NCBI GenBank assembly: GCA_016893485.2
Contig: JAFEKX020000001.1
Coordinates: 4,650,001 to 4,714,000, forward strand
Reading direction: 5' to 3'
DNA length: 64,000 nucleotides
From: Streptomyces sp. P3
GTDB lineage: Bacteria; Actinomycetota; Actinomycetes; Streptomycetales; Streptomycetaceae
A model generated the notes under the pieces. The model had not been told where the DNA came from and did no database searches. It was given only the letters and a program-made list of their open reading frames with translations. The position numbers and the translations under genes are program-made. Positions 28,782-36,757 of the stretch are shown piece by piece (positions within the stretch are counted from its first letter, which is position 1; the number at the start of each line of letters is the position of its first letter).

Positions 28782-30053
28782 TCACTGGGCCGTCTCTGGG
28801 CCGTGATCTTCCTCAGGAGCGCGCTGGAACACGGCGTCGATGGCTCGCCGGGCTCGCTCGCGGCTTTCGGGCATGAGATGAGCGTAGACCCGCAGTGTCA
28901 GTGCCGGGTCGGCATGCCCCATGTACTGTACTCGCTGACGGCCTTGATGCTCTCGCCGGCATCCAGAAGCGCGGAGGCGTAGAAGTGCCGGAGGGCGTGC
29001 ATGCCGTGCTCGCGAGCCGACTCGAACTTGCCGTTCTCGTCCGCTTCCGGCGGGATGAGGCCCGCCGCCGCGAGAGCGGGCTTCCACTCCTTGCCGTTGA
29101 AGTTGCTCCGCCACACCATGCCGCCCTGCCCAGCCGTAAAGATCAGCCGAGCGGAGACCTTTCGTCCCTCCGGCACATCCCACGGGAGCGTGATCTCTAC
29201 GGGCTTGCAGGCTCCCATGTGCGCCCGGAGGGCTCCGGCCACGGAGTTGGGCAGCGGCACGTCCCGCTTCTTGCCGCCCTTGGGGAGGGCGAACACCGGA
29301 TGCCCTTCCACGTGCTTGATCTGCCGGACCACATGGAGCGTGCGTCCGTCGACGTCTATGGCGTCCTCGGCCAGTCCGAACACCTCACCCTGACGCAGAC
29401 CGCACCCGGCGCCGACATCCACCATGGCTTGGTACCGATCCAGCAGCGCCGCCCGAACAGCGAACACCTGAGCAGGCGCCCACGGGACCACCCGATGCCC
29501 GTCAGACTTGGGCCGCCGTACGGTCCTCGCGCCGCACGGGTTGCGCAACAGGAGCGTGTCGTCGACAGCGGCGGACAGGACCGCCTGGACGTCCGCGAAG
29601 ATGTTCCGGGCGTAGGAAGGGCCCACGCTCGGCTTTGCTTCCAGGGCAGAAACGAGTTCCCTGATGTGCTCCGGCCGGAAGGTCCCAATCGGGCGAGAGC
29701 CGAGCACCGGATAGACGTGCAGACGCAGGCGCCGGCCAAGCTCCTTCCGGGTCATCGGGCTGGATGTCTTGCTGTCCAACCACTTCTCCGCGTACTGCCG
29801 GAACGTGGTCTGCGTGGACTTGGGGTCGGTGTACTGACCGCGCGTCATGTCCGTCTCAACGGCACTGAGCCACTTCTCAGCGATGCGCTTCTTACCGTCA
29901 GGAAAGCTCTTGGACTTCTCACTGCCATCAGGCCCGACGCGAGCGAGCGCGGTAGCGCATGCCCGTGCCGTAGCGCTCGGACTTGACCTTGACCGGCTTG
30001 CCGTTCGGACCGGTCTCGGTCTTGTACCAGCGGTCTTGGACGTGACCAGCCAT
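28782..30053 (-). CDS. int: tyrosine-type site-specific integrase (two frame breaks)
   Basis: The N-terminus MAGHVQDRWYKTETGPNGKP is the AP2-like arm-binding domain. After a break near 29940 come the SAM-like core-binding domain (TTFRQYAEKWL) and the catalytic domain with Arg in GCGLRQGEVFGL, HxxR in MHALRHFYAS and, after a break near 28925, MGHADPALTLRVYAH with the last His and the nucleophile Tyr. About 420 aa when joined, normal for AICE integrases. ATG 30053 shares one base with the excisionase stop. It inserts and, with Xis, excises the element. Confidence 0.9.
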
Positions 30054-30250
30054 CAGGCAGCCCCTTCCATGAGGGACTTGACCCAGGCCCGTACGTCCTC
30101 GGGGTCGAAGCGCACGTAGCGACCGACGCGGAAGCCTCGCGGGCCGATCCCCTTACGGCGCCACTGGTAGACCGTCTCGACACTGGGCAGGCGCAGCAGC
30201 GTCACGAGGTCTTCCGGGGTCAGGTACTGATCAGGCAACGGCAGACTCAT
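30053..30250 (-). CDS. xis: excisionase / AlpA-like HTH protein
   Basis: An intact 65-aa protein: MSLPLPDQYLTPEDLVTLLR, then the winged HTH VETVYQWRRKGIGPRGFRVG and RYVRFDPEDVRAWV. This is the MerR/AlpA-type excisionase that directs integrase toward excision. ATG 30250 is chosen because GGAGGTG lies 6 bases upstream and it overlaps the rep stop as ATGA. Rep, xis and int are therefore translationally chained, as in pSAM2. Confidence 0.88.
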   Translation of the reverse strand: MSLPLPDQYLTPEDLVTLLRLPSVETVYQWRRKGIGPRGFRVGRYVRFDPEDVRAWVKSLMEGAA

Positions 30251-31668
30251 GCGCACACCTCCCAGTCCTCCCAGGCCAGTTGTTCTTGCAGTGCTTCGCG
30301 TGCGATCTCGCGGTTCTCGCGGATGCCCTTGGCGATCGAGGCCGCGAGCCAGGACTCGCCGGGGGTGTGGCCCTGTCCCGCATAGGCCCAGTGAGCGATC
30401 ACCAACGTGGAGCCCTCCGAGTCGTCGACCTCGGGCAGGCCCCGTTCACGGCGTTCCTGCCGGGCTCGGTAGTCGGCACGCACCTGACGCAGCGCGCCCA
30501 GGGTGGTCGAGTACTGGCGGGACTTCGTGGAGAAGTGCCCGCGGAAGCCGAGCATGTGGGCCCAGTGCGCGAGCATCCGTTCCGGGTACGCGCCGTCCAG
30601 GTCCCAGCACGCTTCGATCAGCCGCCGCGTGTGGCCGGGCAACGGCAGCTTGTCCAGCTCCGAGAGTTCCCCGATCCGGCGATCCACCGTGCCCGTGGTC
30701 TCCGCCGCCTTCGTGGCGTACTTGGCCACGTACGAGGCCACCGCCTGTTCCGTCAGCTCCTCTTGCCCCAGGGCACCGATCGGCTGCACGTCGACCTGAG
30801 GGCCCCACCGCAAGGTGCGGGCGGGGAAGCCCCGAGGCGGGCACCGGCAGCGACACACGCCCGGCAGCCGCGCGAATGGCGCTGTCCAGGAGAGCGACCG
30901 TCGCCCAGGCGGGCGGGGACGTGTCGGGTCCCTCCGGACCGTCCAGCCGCACCACCGCGTGAAAGTGCACGGCGCCGCGCTTCTGGAACTCGGCGACCTT
31001 GCCGAAGGAGACCCGGCACACCTCCTTCAAGGCGGCCTGCGTCAGGCCCGCGTGTGCGGCGATCTCGCGGCGCAGGTAGATCGTGAACCGGCGCCACAGG
31101 TCCCCTGCGAAGTTGTTGAACAGCACCGCCCCCGCGTAGTCGTACCGCTCCGGAGACAGCGCCGTACCCAGCGCCGGGTCATCGTCCGCGTGGAAGCTCC
31201 CGCAGCGGCAGTGGCCGGAGGCGGGCCGGTTGTGCACGGCGCCGAACGAGGGCGCGGTGAGGGTCGCGAAGACACGGGGTGATCCCGCACGATGGTCGAG
31301 ACGCCCTTATTGAGGTCTCCCGTGATCCCGGCCCGGATCAGGTGGTAAGTGTCCCCCGCGTACGTCCAGGCGCAGGAAGGGCAGCGCGAGGCACGGCGGT
31401 TCCCGCAGGCCACCCGGAGCATGCCGCCCGGTTCGTTCTCCGTGCTGTACGCGTAGAGGACCTCCCTGGTCTTGGCGTCACGGGTCACGGTCTGACCCGT
31501 CAGGCGGATCGGGTGCGCACAGCCGCCCGTACGGTGAATCTGTTCCTGCCAGCGGTCGAAGCCCGGCGAGTTCGCCACCCGCAGCATGTCCGCGAGGGTG
31601 ATCGGGTCGGTGCCCATGGAGGCCGCGACACCGGCCACGGCCTCAGGGGCGACGGGAAGATCCGTCAC
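30247..31668 (-). CDS. RepSA-like rolling-circle replication initiator (two frame breaks)
   Basis: Three frames join: VTDLPVAPEAVAGVAASMG to CGNRRASRCPSCAWTYAGDT (zinc-finger-like Cys), then GAVHFHAVVRLDGPEGPD, which holds the H-x-H metal motif of HUH initiators, then VASYVAKYATKAAETTGT with the likely catalytic Tyr. Breaks lie near 31285 and 30830. GTG 31668 overlaps the upstream stop (GTGA). The pSAM2 RepSA family starts rolling-circle replication of the excised circle by nicking an origin. About 475 aa, normal size. Confidence 0.85.
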
Positions 31669-32174
31669 GCGGCACCGCCGTCCTGGCACACCCAGCACGA
31701 GGCGTAGCCCTCCTCGTACCAGCCGGACGCGTCATCGATGACCCAGTTGCCCCACACCTTCCCGGCCCCGTCGCACTTCGGGCACGGGCCGTCGATCACA
31801 GCCGGAAGGACCCGCGCGGCCGGAGCCACCGAGATCCAGAAGACCGTGGTCGACGCCATGGACTCGGCGATGCCCAGCCGCCGCTTCGAGGGAAACCGCA
31901 CCTTGTGGCGGCGGTCGATCTCCGCAGTCGTCATGCCACGCAGCCACAGCTTCCGGTGCCCGCGCAGGCGGGACGCGCGCTGACGGATCTCCTCACGGCC
32001 AAGGCGAGCAACGCCCTGCATGATCCAGCCGACGAGGTTCGAGTCTTCCGAGCCCTGAAGCCGGTAGCCCGTGGGCATGTCCGAGGCGTACAGCGCAACC
32101 GCGCGCTCCATGGCCTCCAGATCTTCGACTAACACCGTGGTCGGAGCGTGCGGAGCAACCAGCGTTGCGGGCAT
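31665..32174 (-). CDS. AICE-conserved protein with zinc-ribbon-like Cys pairs, function unknown
   Basis: About 169 aa from MPATLVAPHAPTTVLVEDLE. The last third has CPKCDGAGKVWGNWVIDD and CWVCQDGG, two CxxC pairs followed by Gly-rich turns like a DnaJ-type zinc knuckle. ATG 32174 is chosen for the AAGGGA ribosome binding site; a longer start at 32201 is possible. It overlaps the rep start, and its promoter region carries two KorSA-type operators, so it heads the rep-xis-int operon. Confidence 0.65.
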   Translation of the reverse strand: MPATLVAPHAPTTVLVEDLEAMERAVALYASDMPTGYRLQGSEDSNLVGWIMQGVARLGREEIRQRASRLRGHRKLWLRGMTTAEIDRRHKVRFPSKRRLGIAESMASTTVFWISVAPAARVLPAVIDGPCPKCDGAGKVWGNWVIDDASGWYEEGYASCWVCQDGGAA

Positions 32175-32255
32175 GATGGAGCTTCCCTTCGTGGGAACCA
32201 TGAGGCGCGGCGACTTGCTTGGCGGTAGGGCGCCGCGCCTCTCTGCGATCACTTC

Positions 32256-32309
32256 AGCTTGACTATGCAAGCTGATTCCACCGTACGGATCGCATCTTGC
32301 ATATGCAAG
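32256..32309. promoter_or_regulatory. two palindromic operators for the element's GntR repressor
   Basis: AGCTTGACTATGCAAGCT at 32256-32273 has 6-bp inverted arms, and CTTGCATATGCAAG at 32296-32309 is a perfect palindrome. Both precede the rep-xis-int operon. The first core recurs at the GntR gene itself, so I infer repression of replication and excision genes. Confidence 0.7.
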
Positions 32310-32367
32310 TGGGTAGTCACAAAAAATGGGGCCAACCTGTCAGGTCGACCCCAGTCCTGACGGTGCG

Positions 32368-33138
32368 TCAGGGAATGTCGATCACGTACCGAAAGACGTG
32401 TCGATCGCACGGCACCCGAGAGTCCAGCACCTCAACCGCCGCGCCACTGGAAGTATGGGCAGTCCGCAGAACCCTGGCCAGTGGAACCCCTGGCGGGATC
32501 GCGAGATCGTTGGTCTCCGCTGGCGTAGGCATCCTGATGTCCAGGTCTTCCACGAACTGAGTGATCCGCTCCCCTACGGGACCGTCGGGATCTTCGATCA
32601 GTGCGCTAACGCCACCGCGAATTCGCCGAACGCCCTCAACCGCAGTGCCACCGAACAGCTCGGCGGAGTAGTAGCCGTCAACGAGTTGCATGGGCTGATC
32701 GTTGACGTAGAACGCACGACGACGCGCGATCACGGGAGTGCCGTCCGGAAGGCCCAGCCGACTGGCCACCTCAGGGGGCGCCGGCACCGTCTCGACGCTC
32801 AAGATTCGCTGCTCCGGCTTCAGCCCTTGGGCCACGGCCTCGGCGTTGAAGTTGCTGACGCCTGTGTTGCGACGCTCTCGGTAGTTGGCTCCCGTGGTGA
32901 GCATCTGGACGTTGGGGCGTGGACGAACGAACGCCGCCTTGCCTTGCGAACTGATCACAAGGCCCTCGGCCTTGAGGAGCGCGATCCCTTTGCCAACGGT
33001 CACGCGCGTAGTGCCGTACTGATCCTTAAGGACGTTCTCAGATGGAAGTTTCGCGCCGGGCTCCAACTCGCCCGACAAGATCGAAGCACGCAGATCGTCT
33101 GCGATTCGCTGATAGAGAGGACGAGTATCGCCCGTCAT
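32368..33138 (-). CDS. GntR-family (HutC/UTRA) repressor, KorSA-like
   Basis: An intact 256-aa regulator. The winged HTH is LYQRIADDLRASILSGELEP then LPSENVLKDQYGTTRVTVGK (residues about 6-70), and the C-terminal UTRA ligand domain includes GLPDGTPVIARRRAFYVND and ERITQFVEDLDIRMPTPAE. pSAM2 encodes KorSA of this class, which represses the element's activator and itself. ATG 33138 has GAGGTGA upstream, and an operator overlaps its promoter (33151-33168), so autoregulation is likely. Confidence 0.88.
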   Translation of the reverse strand: MTGDTRPLYQRIADDLRASILSGELEPGAKLPSENVLKDQYGTTRVTVGKGIALLKAEGLVISSQGKAAFVRPRPNVQMLTTGANYRERRNTGVSNFNAEAVAQGLKPEQRILSVETVPAPPEVASRLGLPDGTPVIARRRAFYVNDQPMQLVDGYYSAELFGGTAVEGVRRIRGGVSALIEDPDGPVGERITQFVEDLDIRMPTPAETNDLAIPPGVPLARVLRTAHTSSGAAVEVLDSRVPCDRHVFRYVIDIP

Positions 33139-33150
33139 GGAAGTCACCTC

Positions 33151-33168
33151 GGCTTGACTATGCAAGCC
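33151..33168. promoter_or_regulatory. palindromic operator at the GntR promoter
   Basis: GGCTTGACTATGCAAGCC, 6-bp inverted arms, identical over CTTGACTATGCAAG to the site at 32256. It lies 13 bp before the GntR start, so bound repressor would block its own transcription. Confidence 0.7.
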
Positions 33169-33193
33169 AGCATAAGGCTTATCGCCGGAGACG

Positions 33194-33612
33194 TCACCCG
33201 GCGAACTTCCATCCGGACCACCGCTCAACCTTGATCGCTACAACTGGACCTTGGGGTGTGTTCTCGCGGTACTGGTGATACTTCGCGCGCAGCAGTTCTA
33301 CGGGATCTTTGCGAAGCTCGGCATCCGACCAGACCTCTGCGTGGCCCTCAGCTCGGACCCACCAGAGATGCGACCAGTCGTCTGCGTAGTGGTCGACAAG
33401 GACCGCCGCTTGCCCGTTCTCGCGGATGTTGCGCAAGCGCCGCAGGTTCCAGGTGTCCTTAGGTTTGTGATCAACGGCGAAGTAGATCACGTCCTCTTGG
33501 ACCGCGAAGGTCACGGGTACGAGGTGCGGCATGCCTTCACCGTTAGCCGTGGCCAGTCGAGCGACCGGAGATCCAACGAAGAGTTCACGAGCCTCGCCGG
33601 GGAGAGCTTCAT
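33194..33612 (-). CDS. PPOX-class (F420/FMN-binding) oxidoreductase (one frame break)
   Basis: MKLSP starts at 33612, and after a break near 33597 the chain continues GEARELFVGSPVARLATANG, HLVPVTFAVQEDVIYFAVDHK and LRNIRENGQAAVLVDHYADDWSHLWWVR (last block given in halves). This is the split-barrel PPOX family resembling TIGR03668, which binds F420 or flavin. It lies inside the element after the GntR gene, but is transcribed separately across a short gap; it is probably cargo. Confidence 0.7.
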
Positions 33613-33720
33613 GTCTGGGACGGTACCCGCGATCCCGCGTGTTCCACGGAGCCGTTACGGATATCTCTACCTCATCAAGCCCCGCCCGTTGGGCGGGGAC
33701 GGTGACCCTCTCGCCACGGC

Positions 33721-34272
33721 CCGCAGCGTCCAACGAAGCTCCCAGCCGTCGCGCACTTGGGAGAACAGGACACGACAGCAACCGTAAGGTTCCTCAGCTC
33801 TCCCACGCTTCACACGCCCCTCAGGACTCCCGCCTCAACCCCCTTGGGTCGCAGGCCCAACAGCGGCACGGGACAGCGGCCGGGGCTCTTGGCCCTTCGG
33901 CCATCCGGTCGCGCTGACCCTGCTGGCTTTCGGCCGTCGCTGCGTAGATCACACCCCACCGGCCCGCACTGCGGGCCGGCGCGGGCTCGGGGCTCGGGGC
34001 TGCGCTCTATGCCTTCGGCACCGCGCCGCCCCGGCCCCGGCCCCGCGCCACCATCGTTGCCCCGGGGTGATCACGCTTCACACTCCGACCCCGCCAAGGG
34101 CCGATGCACCGGACCGAGCCTGATTCCCCACCCATGACCCACACCACCAGGCCCAACCCTGGGGAAGACGGCACTGCCCACAGGTCCACTTGCATGATCA
34201 GGCACGGACCAACAGACGCTTTGAACCCAAAAACAGGTGCGCGACGGCTGGGAGCTCCGATGGACCCTGCGG
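33721..34272. repeat. 39-bp inverted repeat pair (arms 33721-33759 and 34234-34272)
   Basis: The two arms match at 35 of 39 positions when one is reverse-complemented; the identical core is AGCTCCCAGCCGTCGCGCAC. They are about 475 bp apart in noncoding DNA of the element. Confidence 0.75.
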
Positions 34273-34508
34273 GCCATGGCGGGCGGGACCGTGGCTGGCT
34301 GGGGTGGTCGCTCCGAGACTTTAAGGTCCGCCGACCTGCGGGGCCCTCCGAGAGCAAGAAAGGGGGCCGAGTGCCTGCTTCGCACGGTGAGGATCAATGA
34401 CCCTCTCCATTGGATCAAGTGTAATAGCCCCCTTTCATGCTCTCGCCCCACAGATCACCAGACCTCAAACTCTCTCCCCGACCCGTGCACACGATCACGA
34501 AGCGGTTG

Positions 34509-34522
34509 GTTTCACGTGAAAC
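34509..34522. promoter_or_regulatory. parS-like ParB-binding palindrome
   Basis: GTTTCACGTGAAAC is a perfect 14-bp palindrome identical to the Streptomyces chromosomal parS consensus as I know it. It is in noncoding DNA between the KorSA-like element genes and the aminotransferase. Confidence 0.8.
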
Positions 34523-34728
34523 ACCGATAGGGCCCAACTCCCATACGTGCAGGTCGAGTTGAGGGAGAGTGCCGGAGCGGTGCGGTACACGGCGAGCGTC
34601 CACGGCTGGGCCGTCTGTGGGCCGTCCGAAGGCAGCCGACAACGACCAACGACGACAGACGACGACGGCTCCGGTGCTGTTCAGAGGGGGTACGCGGGAT
34701 GTCGCCGCAGGTCCCGACCCGTGAACGT

Positions 34729-34747
34729 GAGTTGAGGAACTCCAGAG
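34729..34747. repeat. candidate attR core repeat
   Basis: GAGTTGAGGAACTCCAGAG, direct repeat of 28700-28718 with one mismatch. It contains the perfect inverted repeat GAGTT-GAGG-AACTC, as expected for a recombinase core site. It lies 21 bp before the aminotransferase start. Confidence 0.5.
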
Positions 34748-34768
34748 CTTGGGCGCAGGATGACGGGC

Positions 34769-35987
34769 ATGACCTCCACCGCACGCCCCCTCCTCAACCG
34801 CCGGCTCGCCGAGTTCGGGACCACGATCTTCGCCGAGATGTCCGCCCTCGCCCTGAAGACCGGTTCGATCAACCTCGGCCAGGGTTTCCCCGACACGGAC
34901 GGCCCCGAGGAGATCCGCGAGGCGGCGGTGCGCGCCCTGCGCGACGGACGCGGCAACCAGTACCCGCCCGGCCCCGGCGTCCCCGAACTCCGCACCGCGA
35001 TCACCGCCCACCAGCAGCGCCGCTACGGCCTCCTACGACCCCGACACCGAGGTCCTGGTCACGGCGGGCGCGACGGAGGCCATCGCCGCGACCCTGCTCG
35101 CCCTGGTCGAACCCGGCGACGAGGTCGTCGCCCTGGAGCCGTACTACGACTCCTACGCCGCCTGCATCGCCATGGCCGGCGGCACCCGCGTACCGGTCAC
35201 CCTGCGCCCCTCCGAGGACCCCCGCGACGGAGTCGCACAGCGGCACTTCCGCCTCGACCTGGACGAGCTGCGCGCCGCCGTCACCGACCGCACCCGCCTC
35301 CTCCTGATCAACACCCCGCACAACCCCACCGGCACCGTCCTCACCCGCGAGGAACTCGCCGCCATCGCCGAACTCGCCGTAGAACGCGATCTGTTGGTGA
35401 TCACCGACGAGGTGTACGAGCATCTGGTCTTCGACGACGCCGAGCACATCCCGCTCGCCACCTTCCCGGGGATGCGGGAGCGGACGGTGTCGATCGGTTC
35501 TGCGGGCAAGACGTTCTCGTTCACGGGGTGGAAGGTCGGCTGGGTGACGGCCGCGGCGCCGCTGGTCACCGCCGTACGGTCGGCGAAGCAGTTTCTGACG
35601 TATGTGGCGTCGGGCCCGTTCCAGTACGCGGTCGCGGAGGCCCTCGCGCTCCCGGACTCGTACTTCGCCGCGTTCCGCGCGGACATGCTGGCCAAGCGGG
35701 ACGTCCTGGCGACGGGTCTCACGGAGGCGGGCTTCGGGGTCTTCCGCCCGGCCGGCACCTACTTCGTCACCACCGACATCCGCCCCCTCGGCCCGGAGCT
35801 GTCCCAGAACGGCGACGGCTTCGCCTTCTGCCGCGCGCTCCCGGAGCTCGCCGGGGTCGTCGCCATCCCGAACGCGGTCTTCTACGACCACCGGGACGCG
35901 GGCGCGCCGTTCGTCCGGTTCGCGTTCTGCAAGAAGGTGAGCGTCCTGGAAGAGGCGGTGGACCGGCTGAAGAAGCTGGCCGGCTGA
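34769..35987 (+). CDS. class I/II PLP-dependent aminotransferase (one frame break)
   Basis: About 400 aa. TTIFAEMSALALKTGSINLG, GQGFPDTDGPEEI, VLVTAGATEAIAATLLALVEPGDEV (two parts), NTPHNPTGTVLT, ITDEVYEHLVFD and SAGKTFSFTGWKVGW with the PLP Lys are standard class I/II blocks. A break near 35032 separates RRYG from YDPDTEVLVT. The type is closest to the DapC/kynurenine aminotransferase branch; the real amino-acid substrate cannot be read from sequence. ATG 34769 has AGGA upstream; ATG 34760 is an alternative. Confidence 0.85.
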
Positions 35988-36103
35988 GGCAGAGGCAGAA
36001 CGGCCTGCGCCCGTCCACAGGCTGTGGACGGGCGCAGGCCGTACGTCATGCGTCACGCGGAACCCGAGCGGAACCCCGGAGAACCCCGGAGAACATTGGA
36101 GGA

Positions 36104-36635
36104 CTACTCCTCGTCGTCCTCGGGCTTCTCCGCGGCCTCGTCGACTTCCTCGGTGAGGCCGAGCTGCTCGACGAGCCAGCGGTCGAACTCGATCGCGGCA
36201 CGCACCCAGCTGACCGTCGAGGACACGAAGTGGTTCAGGTCGACGCCGGTACCGATCAGCATCTGCGCCTCACCGATGAGACGGACGGTGCCGTCGTCAT
36301 GGGTGTGGCTGTAGACCTTGGGCCACAGGGTGCGGCGGTTCCAGTCGTCGATGGACTCCAGCAGCTGCGGCTTGGCGTCGATCTCGTGCGGGCGGTCGTA
36401 GAACGTCCGCACCGAGAAGACGAGCTGGTCGTCCTCGCCCCGGAACATGAAATACGTACGGAACTGCTCCCACGGCGCCGCGAGGTCACCCTCGTCGTCG
36501 ACGACGTACTTCAGCTCCATCTGGTCGAGGAGCTGCTTCACAAGGTCCTGATCCGGGACGACGGGGCCCGCCGGTCCTTGGGGTTCGGCTCGGGCTGGCC
36601 CCGAAGTTCGGAATCGAGGACGGGTCGATGCTCAC
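36104..36635 (-). CDS. YbjN-domain protein (one frame break)
   Basis: GTG 36635 starts VSIDPSSIPNFG, and after a break near 36590 it continues as KQLLDQMELKYVVDDEGDLA, FRTYFMFRGEDDQLVFSVRT, NRRTLWPKVYSHTHDDGTVR and GVDLNHFVSSTVSWVRAAIE. The YbjN fold is a chaperone-like dimer related to type III secretion chaperones. The tail is very acidic. It lies just downstream of clpB on the same strand, which fits a stress-related role, but no function is proven. Confidence 0.8.
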
Positions 36636-36757
36636 CGTGTATTTCCCTTCGTACGGATTCCGCCATCCTCCCCATCCGGGAGGGGGTGGCAACCCCTGCC
36701 GGGACTGTCCGCCCTGGGCTGACCTGATCCGGTCGGCCCAGGGCCCCACGGTGCCAC

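Larger units (their letters stand above)
28700..34747. mobile_element. integrated actinomycete element (pSAM2-like AICE), apparently without transfer gene
   Basis: The block holds a tyrosine integrase, an excisionase, a RepSA-like initiator, a Cys-rich protein, a KorSA-like GntR repressor and a PPOX protein, all on the minus strand, then 1.1 kb without genes. GAGTTGAGGAACTTCAGAG at 28700-28718 recurs with one mismatch at 34729-34747, and both lie in the gap between two divergent chromosomal genes. I infer these are the attachment cores. No FtsK/TraB-type translocase is present, so self-transfer seems unlikely. Confidence 0.7.
33613..34768. other. 1.15-kb noncoding stretch at the element's right end
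   Basis: No supported gene. Contents: a 39-bp inverted repeat pair (33721-33759 and 34234-34272), a GC-rich hairpin near 33961 (GGCCCGCAC/GTGCGGGCC-like), a parS-like palindrome at 34509-34522, a 20-bp repeat shared with the integrase end (34606-34625) and the candidate attR. The AT-rich part near 34400-34450 may hold a promoter. Confidence 0.6.

Noticed and set aside
33266..34451. Protein-coding genes in the element's right end
   Set aside because: Open frames there lack ribosome binding sites and motifs; two share 'RSSQPSRT' only because they translate the 39-bp inverted repeat.
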